Positions 37,113 through 46,284 of a stretch of 48,695 nucleotides of DNA are shown in pieces (within the stretch, counting starts at the first letter, position 1; the number at the start of each line of letters is the position of its first letter). The notes beneath the pieces are model-generated. The model worked only from the letters and a program-made list of their open reading frames with translations, did not search any database and was not told where the DNA came from. A program made the position numbers and the translations under genes. The DNA lies in NCBI GenBank assembly GCA_945887855.1, contig CAMCZP010000017.1:1-48695 (forward strand), given 5' to 3'. The stretch comes from Leptospira interrogans serovar Manilae (GTDB taxonomy: Bacteria; Spirochaetota; Leptospiria; Leptospirales; Leptospiraceae).

Positions 37113-38506
37113 TTAATTCCACTTTTGGTATCTTCAATTACAATTCCTTTCTTTAGTAGAACATCTCTAATTTCATCTGAAGTTTTAAAATCTTTATTTT
37201 TTCTTGCTTCTATTCTTTGGTTTATTAGAGATTCTATTTCTTCATCTCCAATTGATTTAGGATTTTCAAAATGTAGTACACCTAAAAATAAATTAATTTT
37301 ATAAAAATAGTTTACTGTGTCCTCTGCATCACTTGGACTCATTGTACCCAAATCTATTGCATGGTTGATATCTTTTACAAAATCAAAGAGAAATCCTAAT
37401 GCTTTGGGAGAATTTAAATCGTCACCAAGTGCATCTAAAAACTCTTTGTATCTCTCTAGAGCATAAAAGGAGGGATCTTTTTTGGGTAAGGTACTGTCTG
37501 TTAATTCTAGCACACGCTCAAGAGTAGTTTGGATTCTCGTGATTGATTTAGAAGCTTCTTCAATTCTACTCAATGAAAAATTTAATTTTGTTCTGTAATG
37601 AAAGGACAAAAGTAGATATCGTATCGCAATTGGATCATACCCCATTTTTAAAAGATCTCTGAGAGTGTAGTAATTTCCTACACTTTTGGACATTTTCTGT
37701 CCTTCCACTAGAAGGTGTTCACAGTGCATCCAATTTTTAACGAATACTTCTTCTGGATAGGCTCCTTCAGATTGAGCAATCTCATTTTCATGGTGGGGGA
37801 AGAGAAGATCAATCCCTCCTGTGTGTATATCAATTCCGCTATTATAAACTTTTCGTATCATAGCAGAGCATTCTAAGTGCCATCCCGGTCTCCCCCTGCC
37901 ATAGTGAGATTCCCAACTCTTTTCACCCGCTACCTTTGGAGATTTCCAGAGTACAAAATCACGCAGATCATCTTTGGTGTATTCATCTGCATCATATCTA
38001 GCCCCCGCTTTCATACCATTTGTATCAATCTTACTCAATTTACCATAGGATTCAAATTTGGAGATGGAATAATATATATTCCCATCTTTTTCATAAATTA
38101 GATCATTGTCTTTGAGATGAGAAATTATATGAAGCATCTCGTCTATGGAATCAGTAGCCTTGGGATAGTGTTCTACCTTTTCTATATTGAGAGTATTCAA
38201 ATCTTCAAAGAATGCTTTAATCCATGGCTCTGTAAATTCTTCAGTTGAAATACCTTTCTCGATGGATTGGTTTATGATCTTATCATCTATATCTGTTATA
38301 TTCATAGTTTGGTTTAAAGTATATCCAAGTAATTTTAGAGTTCTTCTGAGAATATCTACAAAGATGTATGACCTAAAATTACCTATGTGGTTATAATTGT
38401 AAACGGTGGGACCACAGGAATATATTTTAACATTGTTTGGATTTTCAGGCTGAAAAAGTTCCTTTTCTCCTTTGGATGAATTGTAGATATAGATAGGATT
38501 TGGCAT
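37097..38506 (-). CDS. cysS: cysteinyl-tRNA synthetase
   Basis: A 469-residue class I synthetase that charges tRNA-Cys. CGPTVYNYNHIGNFRSYI includes zinc ligand Cys31 and the HIGH-equivalent HIGN at 40-43. WHLECSAMI gives Cys213, and FPHHENE gives His238 and Glu242, the remaining zinc ligands. KMSKS lies at 271-275. The C-terminal helical domain (RIEARKNKDFKTSDEIRD) is complete, so the gene is full length. It starts 2 bases after folD and overlaps rlmB. Confidence 0.97.
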   Translation of the reverse strand: MPNPIYIYNSSKGEKELFQPENPNNVKIYSCGPTVYNYNHIGNFRSYIFVDILRRTLKLLGYTLNQTMNITDIDDKIINQSIEKGISTEEFTEPWIKAFFEDLNTLNIEKVEHYPKATDSIDEMLHIISHLKDNDLIYEKDGNIYYSISKFESYGKLSKIDTNGMKAGARYDADEYTKDDLRDFVLWKSPKVAGEKSWESHYGRGRPGWHLECSAMIRKVYNSGIDIHTGGIDLLFPHHENEIAQSEGAYPEEVFVKNWMHCEHLLVEGQKMSKSVGNYYTLRDLLKMGYDPIAIRYLLLSFHYRTKLNFSLSRIEEASKSITRIQTTLERVLELTDSTLPKKDPSFYALERYKEFLDALGDDLNSPKALGFLFDFVKDINHAIDLGTMSPSDAEDTVNYFYKINLFLGVLHFENPKSIGDEEIESLINQRIEARKNKDFKTSDEIRDVLLKKGIVIEDTKSGIKWKRK

Positions 38507-38508
38507 TC

Positions 38509-39348
38509 CTATATACCATTTTTAAAGGATTCAAATGTTTGTTGGAGTAGCACAGCAATTGTCATGGGCCCCACACCCCCAGGAACCGGTGTGTGGTAAC
38601 TTGATCTCAAAGACGCAATACTCAGTTCTATATCTCCCACATTCCCTGCATTGTAACCCGCATCTACAACAACTGCATCTTTGCGGATCCATTCACCTTT
38701 AATCAATTCAGGCTTACCAACAGCACCAATGAGAATATCCGCACTGTGAACTAGATCGGGAAGATTTTTTGTGTGGGAGTGACAGATTATAACCGTAGCA
38801 TTTTTATCCAGAAGAAGCATTGCCATTGGTTTACCGAGAATGGCGGATCGACCCACAACCACTGCAGTTTTTCCACTCATTGGAATTTTGTATTCTTCCA
38901 ATAAAAGTATGATACCATAAGGGGTGCAAGGATAGAATGTTTTTTCTCCCATAGATAGTTTTCCAAAAGAGAGAGTAGTTACTCCATCCACATCTTTTTC
39001 GGGTAAGATTCTATCGAATGCCAACCTCTCATTGATTTGTTTGGGGCTTGGGTGTTGGAGTAGGATTCCATGGACATTTGGGTCATCATTTAATTTATCA
39101 ATGGTTGCCAACAATTCTTCCGTTGTGGTATTTTCAGGAAGCTCTATTTTTTCAGATCCCATACCTATATTTAAACATGCTTTAGCCTTCATATTGACGT
39201 AAGTATGGGAAGAAGGATTATTACCTACGAGTATTGTGGCTAATTTTGGTATTTTATTAGTTTTTTTCTGAATAATAGATATTTCTTCTTTTAAAGTTTG
39301 TTTGATTTTGTCGGAAAGAGCTTTTCCATCTAAAATGATTGATTGCAT
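38509..39348 (-). CDS. folD: bifunctional methylene-THF dehydrogenase/cyclohydrolase
   Basis: A 279-residue enzyme that interconverts methylene-, methenyl- and 10-formyl-tetrahydrofolate with NAD(P)+. The catalytic lysine is K54 in HTYVNMKAKA. The Rossmann motif is VVGRSAILGKPMAMLLL, and the C-terminal signature is PGGVGPMTIAVLLQQT. The usual VQLPLP stretch reads LQHPSP here while the glutamine and KDVDG are kept. It is first of the folD-cysS-rlmB operon. Confidence 0.96.
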   Translation of the reverse strand: MQSIILDGKALSDKIKQTLKEEISIIQKKTNKIPKLATILVGNNPSSHTYVNMKAKACLNIGMGSEKIELPENTTTEELLATIDKLNDDPNVHGILLQHPSPKQINERLAFDRILPEKDVDGVTTLSFGKLSMGEKTFYPCTPYGIILLLEEYKIPMSGKTAVVVGRSAILGKPMAMLLLDKNATVIICHSHTKNLPDLVHSADILIGAVGKPELIKGEWIRKDAVVVDAGYNAGNVGDIELSIASLRSSYHTPVPGGVGPMTIAVLLQQTFESFKNGI

Positions 39349-39424
39349 AGAGACAGAGTTTCTTGTAAATCTAATCAGTCAATTTTATTTACCCATAGAA
39401 TGAAATTGAAAGATTGGATCTACA

Positions 39425-40309
39425 ATGGAATTACCAAAACCAAAGTCTGAAAATGACAAAGTTCTACTCGTCGAGGGTGGTGGCATGAGAGGAGCCTTTG
39501 CATCGGGTGTGATTGCTGCTATGTGTGAATATTTTCCCGCACAAAAATATGATCTGACAGTTGGTGTATCCGCAGGTTCGTGTGCACTTGCATTTTATGT
39601 TACCGATTCACCCAAAAGGGGTGAGTCAGTTGGAAAAATTTTAGAGATCTGGAAGCAAGAGATCATTGGAAATAAATTTATTTCTTTTAGAAATTTTTTT
39701 AAAGGTAAAAAAATTATGAATCAATCTTACCTAATAGATTATTTAATGGGTGAAAAATATCCCATCATCAAAGAGAGATTGGAAGAACCCAATTTTACTC
39801 CTCTTTACATTGTTGTAAGTGATTTTGCTGAAATGGTTCCAAGGTACATTCGTGCTACCTCTGAAAATATAAATGTTCTTTTAAAAGCTGCCACATCACT
39901 TCCAATTGTGACCAGGGGAAAAGAGAAGATTGAAAAAACGTACTACGGGGATGGAGCAGCATTGGATCCCATTCCACTCGAAACAATTATACAACTCGGA
40001 TACAAAGATATCACAGTTGTCCTAAACCAACCAATCAATCTTTTATCCAAGCCTATTGGAAAGCTTTTATCCAGGTTTGCGTATCCATTTCAAAAAAAAT
40101 TCAGGCAGAAGGTTAGGGTTGTTCACCATATAGCCTATAACCGGGCTAAAGAAATCATGGCGAACCCACCACGGGATGTAAAATTGACAATCATCCAACC
40201 CTATGGAGAATCATTTTTAGGAATTGCAACCACCAAAAAACAAAAGATCCACAAAATGATACACAACGGTTGGAAAGAGGGACTCAGATACTTTGCAATA
40301 CGGCAATGA
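39425..40309 (+). CDS. patatin-like phospholipase
   Basis: A 294-residue cytosolic or peripheral lipid hydrolase. The oxyanion motif GGGMRGAF is at 18-25, the nucleophile Ser49 in GVSAG (47-51), and the catalytic Asp176 in YGDGAALDPIP (DGA in place of the common DGG). The central region (DYLMGEKYPIIKERLEEPNF) is typical of the YjjU-like bacterial group. It should cleave acyl chains from membrane lipids. It heads an operon: its TGA overlaps the ATG of the SpoU gene. Confidence 0.9.
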   Translation: MELPKPKSENDKVLLVEGGGMRGAFASGVIAAMCEYFPAQKYDLTVGVSAGSCALAFYVTDSPKRGESVGKILEIWKQEIIGNKFISFRNFFKGKKIMNQSYLIDYLMGEKYPIIKERLEEPNFTPLYIVVSDFAEMVPRYIRATSENINVLLKAATSLPIVTRGKEKIEKTYYGDGAALDPIPLETIIQLGYKDITVVLNQPINLLSKPIGKLLSRFAYPFQKKFRQKVRVVHHIAYNRAKEIMANPPRDVKLTIIQPYGESFLGIATTKKQKIHKMIHNGWKEGLRYFAIRQ

Positions 40310-41094
40310 TAGAAATTTTAGATTCGCAAGATTCCAGGGTTTCAGATTATTCTCTTTTAAAAGCAAAAGAAGAGAACAACTTTACCTTTGTTTCAGACCA
40401 TGAAAAAACTGTTCTCAGACTATTGCATTCCAAACTAAAAATAAAAAGTATATTCGGTACACCTAAATATATAACCAAGCATACTGAATTGATTCATTCT
40501 AAACTAAAGAATGATTCCATTTTTGTAGCATCGGAAAAAATTTTTGAAAGTACGATTGGGTTTCGAGTTCACCAGGGTTTTATGGCAGTGGGATATACTC
40601 CAAATTTAACAAATCAATTGTCTTTCACTAACCAAATTTTACTCTGCAATTCTTTGGTAGACTCAGAGAACATGGGCTCAATACTAAGAACATCAGCCTC
40701 ATTTGGATTGAGTTCAATCTTATTGGATGAAAAATGTATCCATCCATATTTGCGAAGATCCATTCGCGTTTCTATGGGAAATATATTTTCTTTGTCCATT
40801 CAAAAATCTATGAATATCCAAAAGGATCTCCAATTATTCAAAGACCATGGTTATAAAATTATTTGTCTATCTTTACCGGAAAAGGATGGGACTAATTGTT
40901 ATAGAAAAATTGGTGAATTTTCTTTTCCTGAAAAATTTATTCTTATACTTGGAAATGAATCTTTTGGGATCTCAGAAGAATTAAAGAAAGACAGTGATTT
41001 TTTTGTATACATCCCCATGTATGATGGAGTAGATTCTCTAAATGTCTCACATTCATTAGCTGTTTGTTTGGCTTTTTGGAGAAAAGGAATCTAA
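40306..41094 (+). CDS. SpoU-family RNA 2'-O-methyltransferase (second paralog)
   Basis: A 262-residue SPOUT enzyme. Motif 1 reads NSLVDSENMGSILRTSASFG, motif 2 ILGNESFGISEEL and motif 3 IPMYDGVDSLNVSHSLAVCL. The N-terminal third differs from the rlmB-type protein at 36339, so the two probably modify different RNAs; TrmH/TsnR-like tRNA or rRNA targets are possible. I begin at the ATG that overlaps the patatin stop; an open frame extends 12 codons upstream without a better start. It is 8 bases from the NusG paralog. Confidence 0.83.
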   Translation: MIEILDSQDSRVSDYSLLKAKEENNFTFVSDHEKTVLRLLHSKLKIKSIFGTPKYITKHTELIHSKLKNDSIFVASEKIFESTIGFRVHQGFMAVGYTPNLTNQLSFTNQILLCNSLVDSENMGSILRTSASFGLSSILLDEKCIHPYLRRSIRVSMGNIFSLSIQKSMNIQKDLQLFKDHGYKIICLSLPEKDGTNCYRKIGEFSFPEKFILILGNESFGISEELKKDSDFFVYIPMYDGVDSLNVSHSLAVCLAFWRKGI

Positions 41095-41102
41095 TTAAAA
41101 AA

Positions 41103-41642
41103 ATGGATGAAAATAAAATAGATATTTTAAATTCAGAAAATTGGTTTGCACTTTATACAAAGCCACGTTCTGAAAAAAAACTTAGTAATTTATTTAAAAA
41201 ATTCAACATTGAAAATTACTTACCAACAATTTCAATTAAAAAAAAATGGTCGGATAGATTTAAGATCATTGAAACTCCCTTATTTACGTCTTACATATTC
41301 GTGAGGATAAACTATAGGAATATGTATGTAAAAGTATTAAATGTACCCAATGCTGTGGGTTTTGTCCAATCCTACGGTAAACCCGCAATTATTCCTCTTG
41401 AAGATATTGAATTAATCCAATCCATGGTTTCTGAATTTCCTGATAAAATAAAAGTAATGGAAAAAGAAATGTTACAGAAGGGTAAAGAGGTTATGATCAA
41501 ATCGGGTCCCTTTGCCGGTAGAATGGCCATTATCGATAAAGTTAAGAATGAAACCTTTGTGGTTTTAGAAATTAAATCCATCCAAAAAGTATTAAAGGTA
41601 GAAATTAACAAAGACAATTTAGATCTAGATATTAAATTATGA
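41103..41642 (+). CDS. NusG-family antiterminator, UpxY/RfaH-like paralog
   Basis: A 179-residue protein with an NGN domain (ENWFALYTKPRSEKKLSNLFKK, then YLPTISIKKKWSDRFK and TPLFTSYIFVRI) and a C-terminal KOW domain (GKEVMIKSGPFAGRMAIIDK). The TKPRSEKK and KKWSDR wording matches the specialised UpxY/LoaP/RfaH-type paralogs rather than housekeeping NusG, which usually sits in a secE-rplK locus absent here. It should bind RNA polymerase and promote elongation of a target operon. The ATG at 41103 is preferred over an upstream TTG. It overlaps the dehydrogenase gene by ATGA. Confidence 0.82.
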   Translation: MDENKIDILNSENWFALYTKPRSEKKLSNLFKKFNIENYLPTISIKKKWSDRFKIIETPLFTSYIFVRINYRNMYVKVLNVPNAVGFVQSYGKPAIIPLEDIELIQSMVSEFPDKIKVMEKEMLQKGKEVMIKSGPFAGRMAIIDKVKNETFVVLEIKSIQKVLKVEINKDNLDLDIKL

Positions 41643-42607
41643 TTCCAAAAAAAATTACTAAGATTTCAGTCTCCTCTCCATCATTTTCAAAAAACCAGAC
41701 TCTTGTTGAAAATTTAATTAAATCTTTTCCAGAAACTGAAATACAAACCAACAAATCAGGACATCACATAGCAGGAAATGACTTAGTAGATTATTTTTTA
41801 CATTCTGATGCAGTAATAATTGGAACAGAAAAATTTACAAAAGATATCATTGATAAACTGCCCAATCTTAGAGTTGTATCAAAGTACGGGGTAGGGTATG
41901 ACAACGTGGATATTGATCATTTGAAACAAAAAAAAATATCGTTCTGTTGGGAGGGAGGGGTCAATAGAAGATCGGTATCTGAAATGACACTTGCCTTTAT
42001 GATAGGCTTGAGCAGAAATTTATTTTATACAAATGCAGTAATACGAAATAATCAATGGGTTAAAAATGGAGGATTTCAGCTTTCTGGTAAGACAATTGGA
42101 ATTTTGGGATGCGGATTTATAGGAGAAGATCTAATCAGACTTCTCCAACCATTCCATTGTAATGTTTTAGTACATGATATTTTGGATAAATCTGTTGTTG
42201 CAACATGTTTAGGTGCCAAACAGGTTTCATTGGAAAATATTTTAAAAGACGCAGATATCATTTCACTTCATTTGCCTTTGACAGAGGCAACAAAAGGTCT
42301 TGTAGATGCAGAATTCTTAAAAAAAATGAAAAAAGGATCCTATCTAATTAACACATGTAGGGGGGGTGTGGTGATTGAGGATGATTTGAAGCACCATCTT
42401 AGTTTGGCTCTCCAAAGTGATCAAAGTGCAACTATTATGGGTGCCGCCATTGATGTTTTAGTGAATGAACCCCCTTTGTCCTATGAATTTTTAAAACTTC
42501 CTAATCTTTTTGCTACTCCCCATATTGGAGGGAATGCATTTGAAGCCGTTCTCTCTATGGGAAATTCTGCTATAAAAGGTTTGGTAGAGTGGGAAAATAA
42601 TAAATAA
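41639..42607 (+). CDS. D-isomer-specific 2-hydroxyacid dehydrogenase
   Basis: A 322-residue NAD-dependent oxidoreductase. Substrate-domain elements VSKYGVGYDNVDIDHLK and GGVNRRSVSEMTLAFMI lead to the Rossmann motif GILGCGFIGEDLIRLL, then the catalytic set: arginine in INTCRGGVV, glutamate in VLVNEPP and histidine in ATPHIGG. The family includes phosphoglycerate, glycerate and formate dehydrogenases; VGYDNVD and the overall length fit the phosphoglycerate dehydrogenase-like group without its ACT domain, but the substrate is open. It is the last gene of the patatin-SpoU-NusG operon and is followed by a hairpin terminator. Confidence 0.88.
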   Translation: MIPKKITKISVSSPSFSKNQTLVENLIKSFPETEIQTNKSGHHIAGNDLVDYFLHSDAVIIGTEKFTKDIIDKLPNLRVVSKYGVGYDNVDIDHLKQKKISFCWEGGVNRRSVSEMTLAFMIGLSRNLFYTNAVIRNNQWVKNGGFQLSGKTIGILGCGFIGEDLIRLLQPFHCNVLVHDILDKSVVATCLGAKQVSLENILKDADIISLHLPLTEATKGLVDAEFLKKMKKGSYLINTCRGGVVIEDDLKHHLSLALQSDQSATIMGAAIDVLVNEPPLSYEFLKLPNLFATPHIGGNAFEAVLSMGNSAIKGLVEWENNK

Positions 42608-42628
42608 AATAAACAAAATAAAACACAG

Positions 42629-42649
42629 AAATTGTTTACAATTTTTTTT
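42629..42649 (+). terminator. Rho-independent terminator after the dehydrogenase gene
   Basis: AAATTG and CAATTT pair around a TTTA loop and are followed directly by a run of Ts. The stem is short and AT-only, but the T-run and position 22 bases after the stop fit a terminator. Confidence 0.6.
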
Positions 42650-42770
42650 ATCCAGAAAAATCTATTTGTTTAGTTGGATATAAAATCATAATACAATATC
42701 ATCCCTTAGATGAAAAATGTTACATTTTTGCAAGTAAACCAAAAAAGTCCAAATTTAATTGAGAGAACAA

Positions 42771-43205
42771 ATGAAACCTGAGATATCAAAAATACTGAAC
42801 ACTCTATCTGAAAATATCAACAAATGGCTGAAATCAGACCTTATATCTTTGGTTTATTTTCCATCAACAGAAGAAGGAGATACTAACTATTATTTGCTCT
42901 TAGTTTTAGAATCAAATTCAGAAAATTATGGAGTACAATTTTGGATTGAATACTACAAATATGTGGAATCGCATTGGGATGCAGCATGGTTAGATTTATC
43001 TTCTGAACCAAAGGTTCCGCTGTTGAGTATGAATCTTAGAACTAAACAAAGTCTCTTAAATAAACAATTACTTAGTATTAATCCTGATGAATCTTTTGAA
43101 ATTATATATGATAAAGATAATTTTTTTAAAAAATGTCATACAATTGTTATCACGCAGGATCAAACTTCTGAAATTAATCCAAATGGCGATATTATATGGA
43201 TTTAA
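42771..43205 (+). CDS. small cytosolic protein of unknown function
   Basis: A 144-residue protein without a signal peptide or membrane segment, rich in aromatic and acidic residues (FWIEYYKYVESHWDAAWLDL). I do not recognise the family. GAGAGAAC precedes the ATG at 42771 at good spacing, so I start there rather than at the TTG at 42759. It faces another small unknown gene, the two sharing 4 bp at their 3' ends. Confidence 0.6.
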   Translation: MKPEISKILNTLSENINKWLKSDLISLVYFPSTEEGDTNYYLLLVLESNSENYGVQFWIEYYKYVESHWDAAWLDLSSEPKVPLLSMNLRTKQSLLNKQLLSINPDESFEIIYDKDNFFKKCHTIVITQDQTSEINPNGDIIWI

Positions 43206-43768
43206 TTTTCTAAATATGCTTTTTCTTTTGCTTCTTTAATTATTCCATCCATAGACTCTTCATTGTGTTCTACGAATTCTGAAATATGTTTGATTTGACC
43301 ATCCATTTCATCATTTTCTCTAAAAATACGTCCCCAAACTAATTTTGTTTCACCACACCAATCCACGTAAATTGAGAGAGATTCTGATTTGGTAAATAAA
43401 TTGGGGTACCTGTCTCTTAAGTCTAAGAAATCTTCTTGGGATTGAATTCCCTCAGGGGAGAGTCCCATTTTCATCATTTCTTTTACATCTAGGGTTGTAA
43501 CCCATGATTCAAAAATAGACATGATTCCATCTAAATCCATATCTTTCTTCGCCTTAAATGCACGATAGTAAAGATCAAATCGATCATCGGGACTTCCCCA
43601 ATCATAATAGGATAAGTTCAACCTCAAATCGACTGCTTGGTATGTTCCTAGTTGGTTTACTTTCAAACCAAAAATCATTGGACTTATTTCATTGTCCTCT
43701 TTGATAATTCTTTCTGTTTTGGTCCAATATAAATTCACAAGCTCATCTAAGGCTATTGACATATCCAT
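43202..43768 (-). CDS. small acidic cytosolic protein of unknown function
   Basis: A 188-residue soluble protein with many Asp/Glu residues and segments such as LSYYDWGSPDDRFDLYYRAF and IYVDWCGETKLVWGR. No signal, membrane segment or known motif is visible. Its size, acidity and aromatic content resemble the facing gene at 42771, though I see no alignable identity. The C-terminus is helical and charged (SMDGIIKEAKEKAYLEN). Confidence 0.6.
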   Translation of the reverse strand: MDMSIALDELVNLYWTKTERIIKEDNEISPMIFGLKVNQLGTYQAVDLRLNLSYYDWGSPDDRFDLYYRAFKAKKDMDLDGIMSIFESWVTTLDVKEMMKMGLSPEGIQSQEDFLDLRDRYPNLFTKSESLSIYVDWCGETKLVWGRIFRENDEMDGQIKHISEFVEHNEESMDGIIKEAKEKAYLEN

Positions 43769-43989
43769 CTAATTATTTTGCTTCTTCCTAAAAAGCAAGT
43801 AAATTGAAGTTTTACCATAATTTCCTGAGTATTTGGTATCTATAAAATAATATAATTTCATTTTTTTCTAAAATCTTTCTTGATTAATTCTAATTCTTAC
43901 CTCAGAGTCCTTAAGAATACCTTTAATTTGGATAAGATTTTATACGATATATACGAGTAAGAATAAAAAGTGAAACCATCCCTAAATAA

Positions 43990-44829
43990 ATGAATACAAA
44001 TTTATACAAATTTTTAAGTAAAATCATACCGTCTTTGCTTTTTATTTTCCTTATCTTTACCAACCTATCTCCAAATGAACTACAAGAAGCCTATACACTT
44101 CGATACCAGGGAAAGTATGAAGAAGCAATTAAAAAAGTCAAATCTTCTAAATTTCTAGGAGATACGGAATCCGAAATTTTATTAGCAAAATTATATTTAG
44201 ATACAGGAGCATTTCAGGATGCCATTCAATTGTATAGTAGATTATGTAAGACAATTAATACTCATGAGTGCTACAATGAATTTGGAATTTCATATATGGA
44301 AAGTTCTAACTTTCCAGCAGCTATAGAAAGTTTTGAAAAAGCCATAGAAATAAATCCCCAATTTGCAACTGGTTATTCAAACTTAGCAATGTGTTACACC
44401 AAATCAAAAGATTATATAAAAGCGGAAATATCCCATCTAAAAGCTCTTGAAATAATGCCAAATAATCCAATAATAAGAATAAACTATGGAGTGTACTTGA
44501 TTAAAAATAAAAAGTACCAGAGGGCAAAAGATATTCTTTATCCAGTGATTGTAGAAAATGAATCTATGTACTATGCAGAACTTTATATAGGAGTAGCCCA
44601 TTATTTTAAAGATGAATTTAATTCTGCACTTATTCATTATAATAGAGCTATAGGTATAAATCCTGATTTTCCTGATCTGTACTACTATAGAGCTCTTCTA
44701 TTGTATAAGAAAGGAGAGTATAATAATTCTATAAATGATCTTAAAACATTAGAGAAATTAAATATACCTTTCAATGAACAAAAAGTTCAAGAATTAAGAA
44801 AGCTAATTAAACTCAGTGGCAAAATATGA
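43990..44829 (+). CDS. exported TPR-repeat protein
   Basis: A 279-residue protein with a hydrophobic export signal (IPSLLFIFLIFTNLSPNE) and about six tetratricopeptide repeats. The clearest are YNEFGISYMESSNFPAAIES-type at about 97-130, YSNLAMCYTKSKDYIKAEIS and YYRALLLYKKGEYNNSINDL. TPRs form a superhelix that binds peptides or proteins, here probably in the periplasm. No Shine-Dalgarno precedes the ATG. The next gene is on the same strand 109 bp downstream and also secreted, so a shared unit is possible. Confidence 0.78.
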   Translation: MNTNLYKFLSKIIPSLLFIFLIFTNLSPNELQEAYTLRYQGKYEEAIKKVKSSKFLGDTESEILLAKLYLDTGAFQDAIQLYSRLCKTINTHECYNEFGISYMESSNFPAAIESFEKAIEINPQFATGYSNLAMCYTKSKDYIKAEISHLKALEIMPNNPIIRINYGVYLIKNKKYQRAKDILYPVIVENESMYYAELYIGVAHYFKDEFNSALIHYNRAIGINPDFPDLYYYRALLLYKKGEYNNSINDLKTLEKLNIPFNEQKVQELRKLIKLSGKI

Positions 44830-44938
44830 ATCGTTCCTATCAACTAATAAAAAAAAATGTAAACAAAGTACTACAATTTTTTAAAAAATCATATAATTCT
44901 ATTTTCATAATATATGAATTGAATGTAAAAAAAATTAT

Positions 44939-46054
44939 ATGAATAAAATTTTACTTATCAGCATTAGATCTAGTATTTTAATACTCTCTATTTTAGTAAT
45001 TTCACCATTATTTTCTCAAAGTAAAATAAACAATAAACTCACAGATTTTGGAATATTAAATTATCCAGACAGAAAAATGAAATTTAATCTTTCGGAACCA
45101 AAAAAAGAGAAAATGGACGGACAAAAACTAGGAAAAATTTTTGCAACACAAGTAATCCAAAAAACTACTCAACAAATTGATCTCTCTAAGAGAAATGTAA
45201 TAATAGGAGCAAAAGGAACTCGTATCACTATATCCCCCGGTACATTCCAATATTCTGATTACCTTACAGCTAAAGGAGCAGCTACAGTTCACCTCTACGA
45301 AGTAATAGATGATTTAGATTATATGGTATCGGGAGTGTATCATATCTACAACGAAAGTAACAAAGCCAGCACATACTTGGAACTGGGTGGTATGATGAAA
45401 TTTGAAGTTTTCCAGGGGAATGCCAGGCTAAGAATGTCAGGTGAGTATCCAATTTTGGTAGACTTTCCTCTTTTGTTTCCTGATAAAAAATTTAACCTAT
45501 ATTATATCAATATTGAGGGAATCTGGATTAAGAAAAATGAATTTGGATCCTATGATCTTTTTCCAGTCCCTGAAGCGATAGTAGATGGAAAAAAAAATAC
45601 AGGAGTTCGACAATTTAAAATGAATTCTCAAGGGTGGTGGGGTTTTGGATTGCCCTCTCGGGACATGGTGGTTCTCAAGGGTAAATTCAAAGGGGAGGGT
45701 ATCAACCCTTCTAGTTCCTTTCATATCCAGAGCATTGGAGTAGATGAGACTAGTAGAACGTACATAGGGAAGTGGATTAGCGGGAAAGAATTTTCAATCC
45801 TTGCATTTCCCGGAAGAAAAACTAGAGTTTATATCTCAGATGAAATTGGAAATTTGGGATATTCCAATCCGGTGGAGGTATCCAATAAAATAGGGATAGA
45901 TTCCCTGCCAGAATCAATCGACAACCAGTTCCAGGACATAGGTGAAATTGAAATTACACAACCTCCGCAAGATATCACAAGTGATCCTGTAAAACTCCAG
46001 GAGTATCTAAAGCTAAAACCTGAATCCTACCAAGTAATCTATCCAACCAGATAA
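44939..46054 (+). CDS. secreted beta-rich protein of unknown function
   Basis: A 371-residue exported protein (signal ILILSILVISPLFSQ). NVIIGAKGTRITISPGTF followed by GAATVHLYEVIDDLDYMVSG resembles the opening of ZU5-like or similar extracellular beta domains, where a 'glycine-threonine ... isoleucine-proline/glycine-phenylalanine' pattern recurs. Later parts have WWGFGLPSRDMVVLKGKF and an immunoglobulin-like region near 250-310. The function is unknown. No ribosome-binding site is seen ahead of the ATG; the leader is almost pure A and T. Confidence 0.6.
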   Translation: MNKILLISIRSSILILSILVISPLFSQSKINNKLTDFGILNYPDRKMKFNLSEPKKEKMDGQKLGKIFATQVIQKTTQQIDLSKRNVIIGAKGTRITISPGTFQYSDYLTAKGAATVHLYEVIDDLDYMVSGVYHIYNESNKASTYLELGGMMKFEVFQGNARLRMSGEYPILVDFPLLFPDKKFNLYYINIEGIWIKKNEFGSYDLFPVPEAIVDGKKNTGVRQFKMNSQGWWGFGLPSRDMVVLKGKFKGEGINPSSSFHIQSIGVDETSRTYIGKWISGKEFSILAFPGRKTRVYISDEIGNLGYSNPVEVSNKIGIDSLPESIDNQFQDIGEIEITQPPQDITSDPVKLQEYLKLKPESYQVIYPTR

Positions 46055-46155
46055 ATTTAGTTTAAAAGGGAATATTTTGGTATTTTTTAAAAAAAAACTT
46101 ACTTTTTTTATATTTTATAATTTTTAAAGACCTCACAACAAAAGAAAAAGCTTTT

Positions 46156-46170
46156 CAATACCGATACTTT
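46156..46170 (+). promoter_or_regulatory. Candidate upstream element shared with the nagZ leader
   Basis: CAATACCGATACTTT here closely matches CAAATACCGATATTTT at 47034-47049 ahead of the NagZ gene. Each is followed by an AT-rich -10-like stretch. It could be part of a promoter or a regulator site; two occurrences are few. Confidence 0.3.
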
Positions 46171-46284
46171 TATTAAATCGTTACTAATAATGCTAAAAAG
46201 CATAAAAACTTTTGATTATAAGGATGTCTCATTTTCGTAAATCCTTTTCTTTAAAGTTAGTTCAATACAATCTAGGAGAAAATT

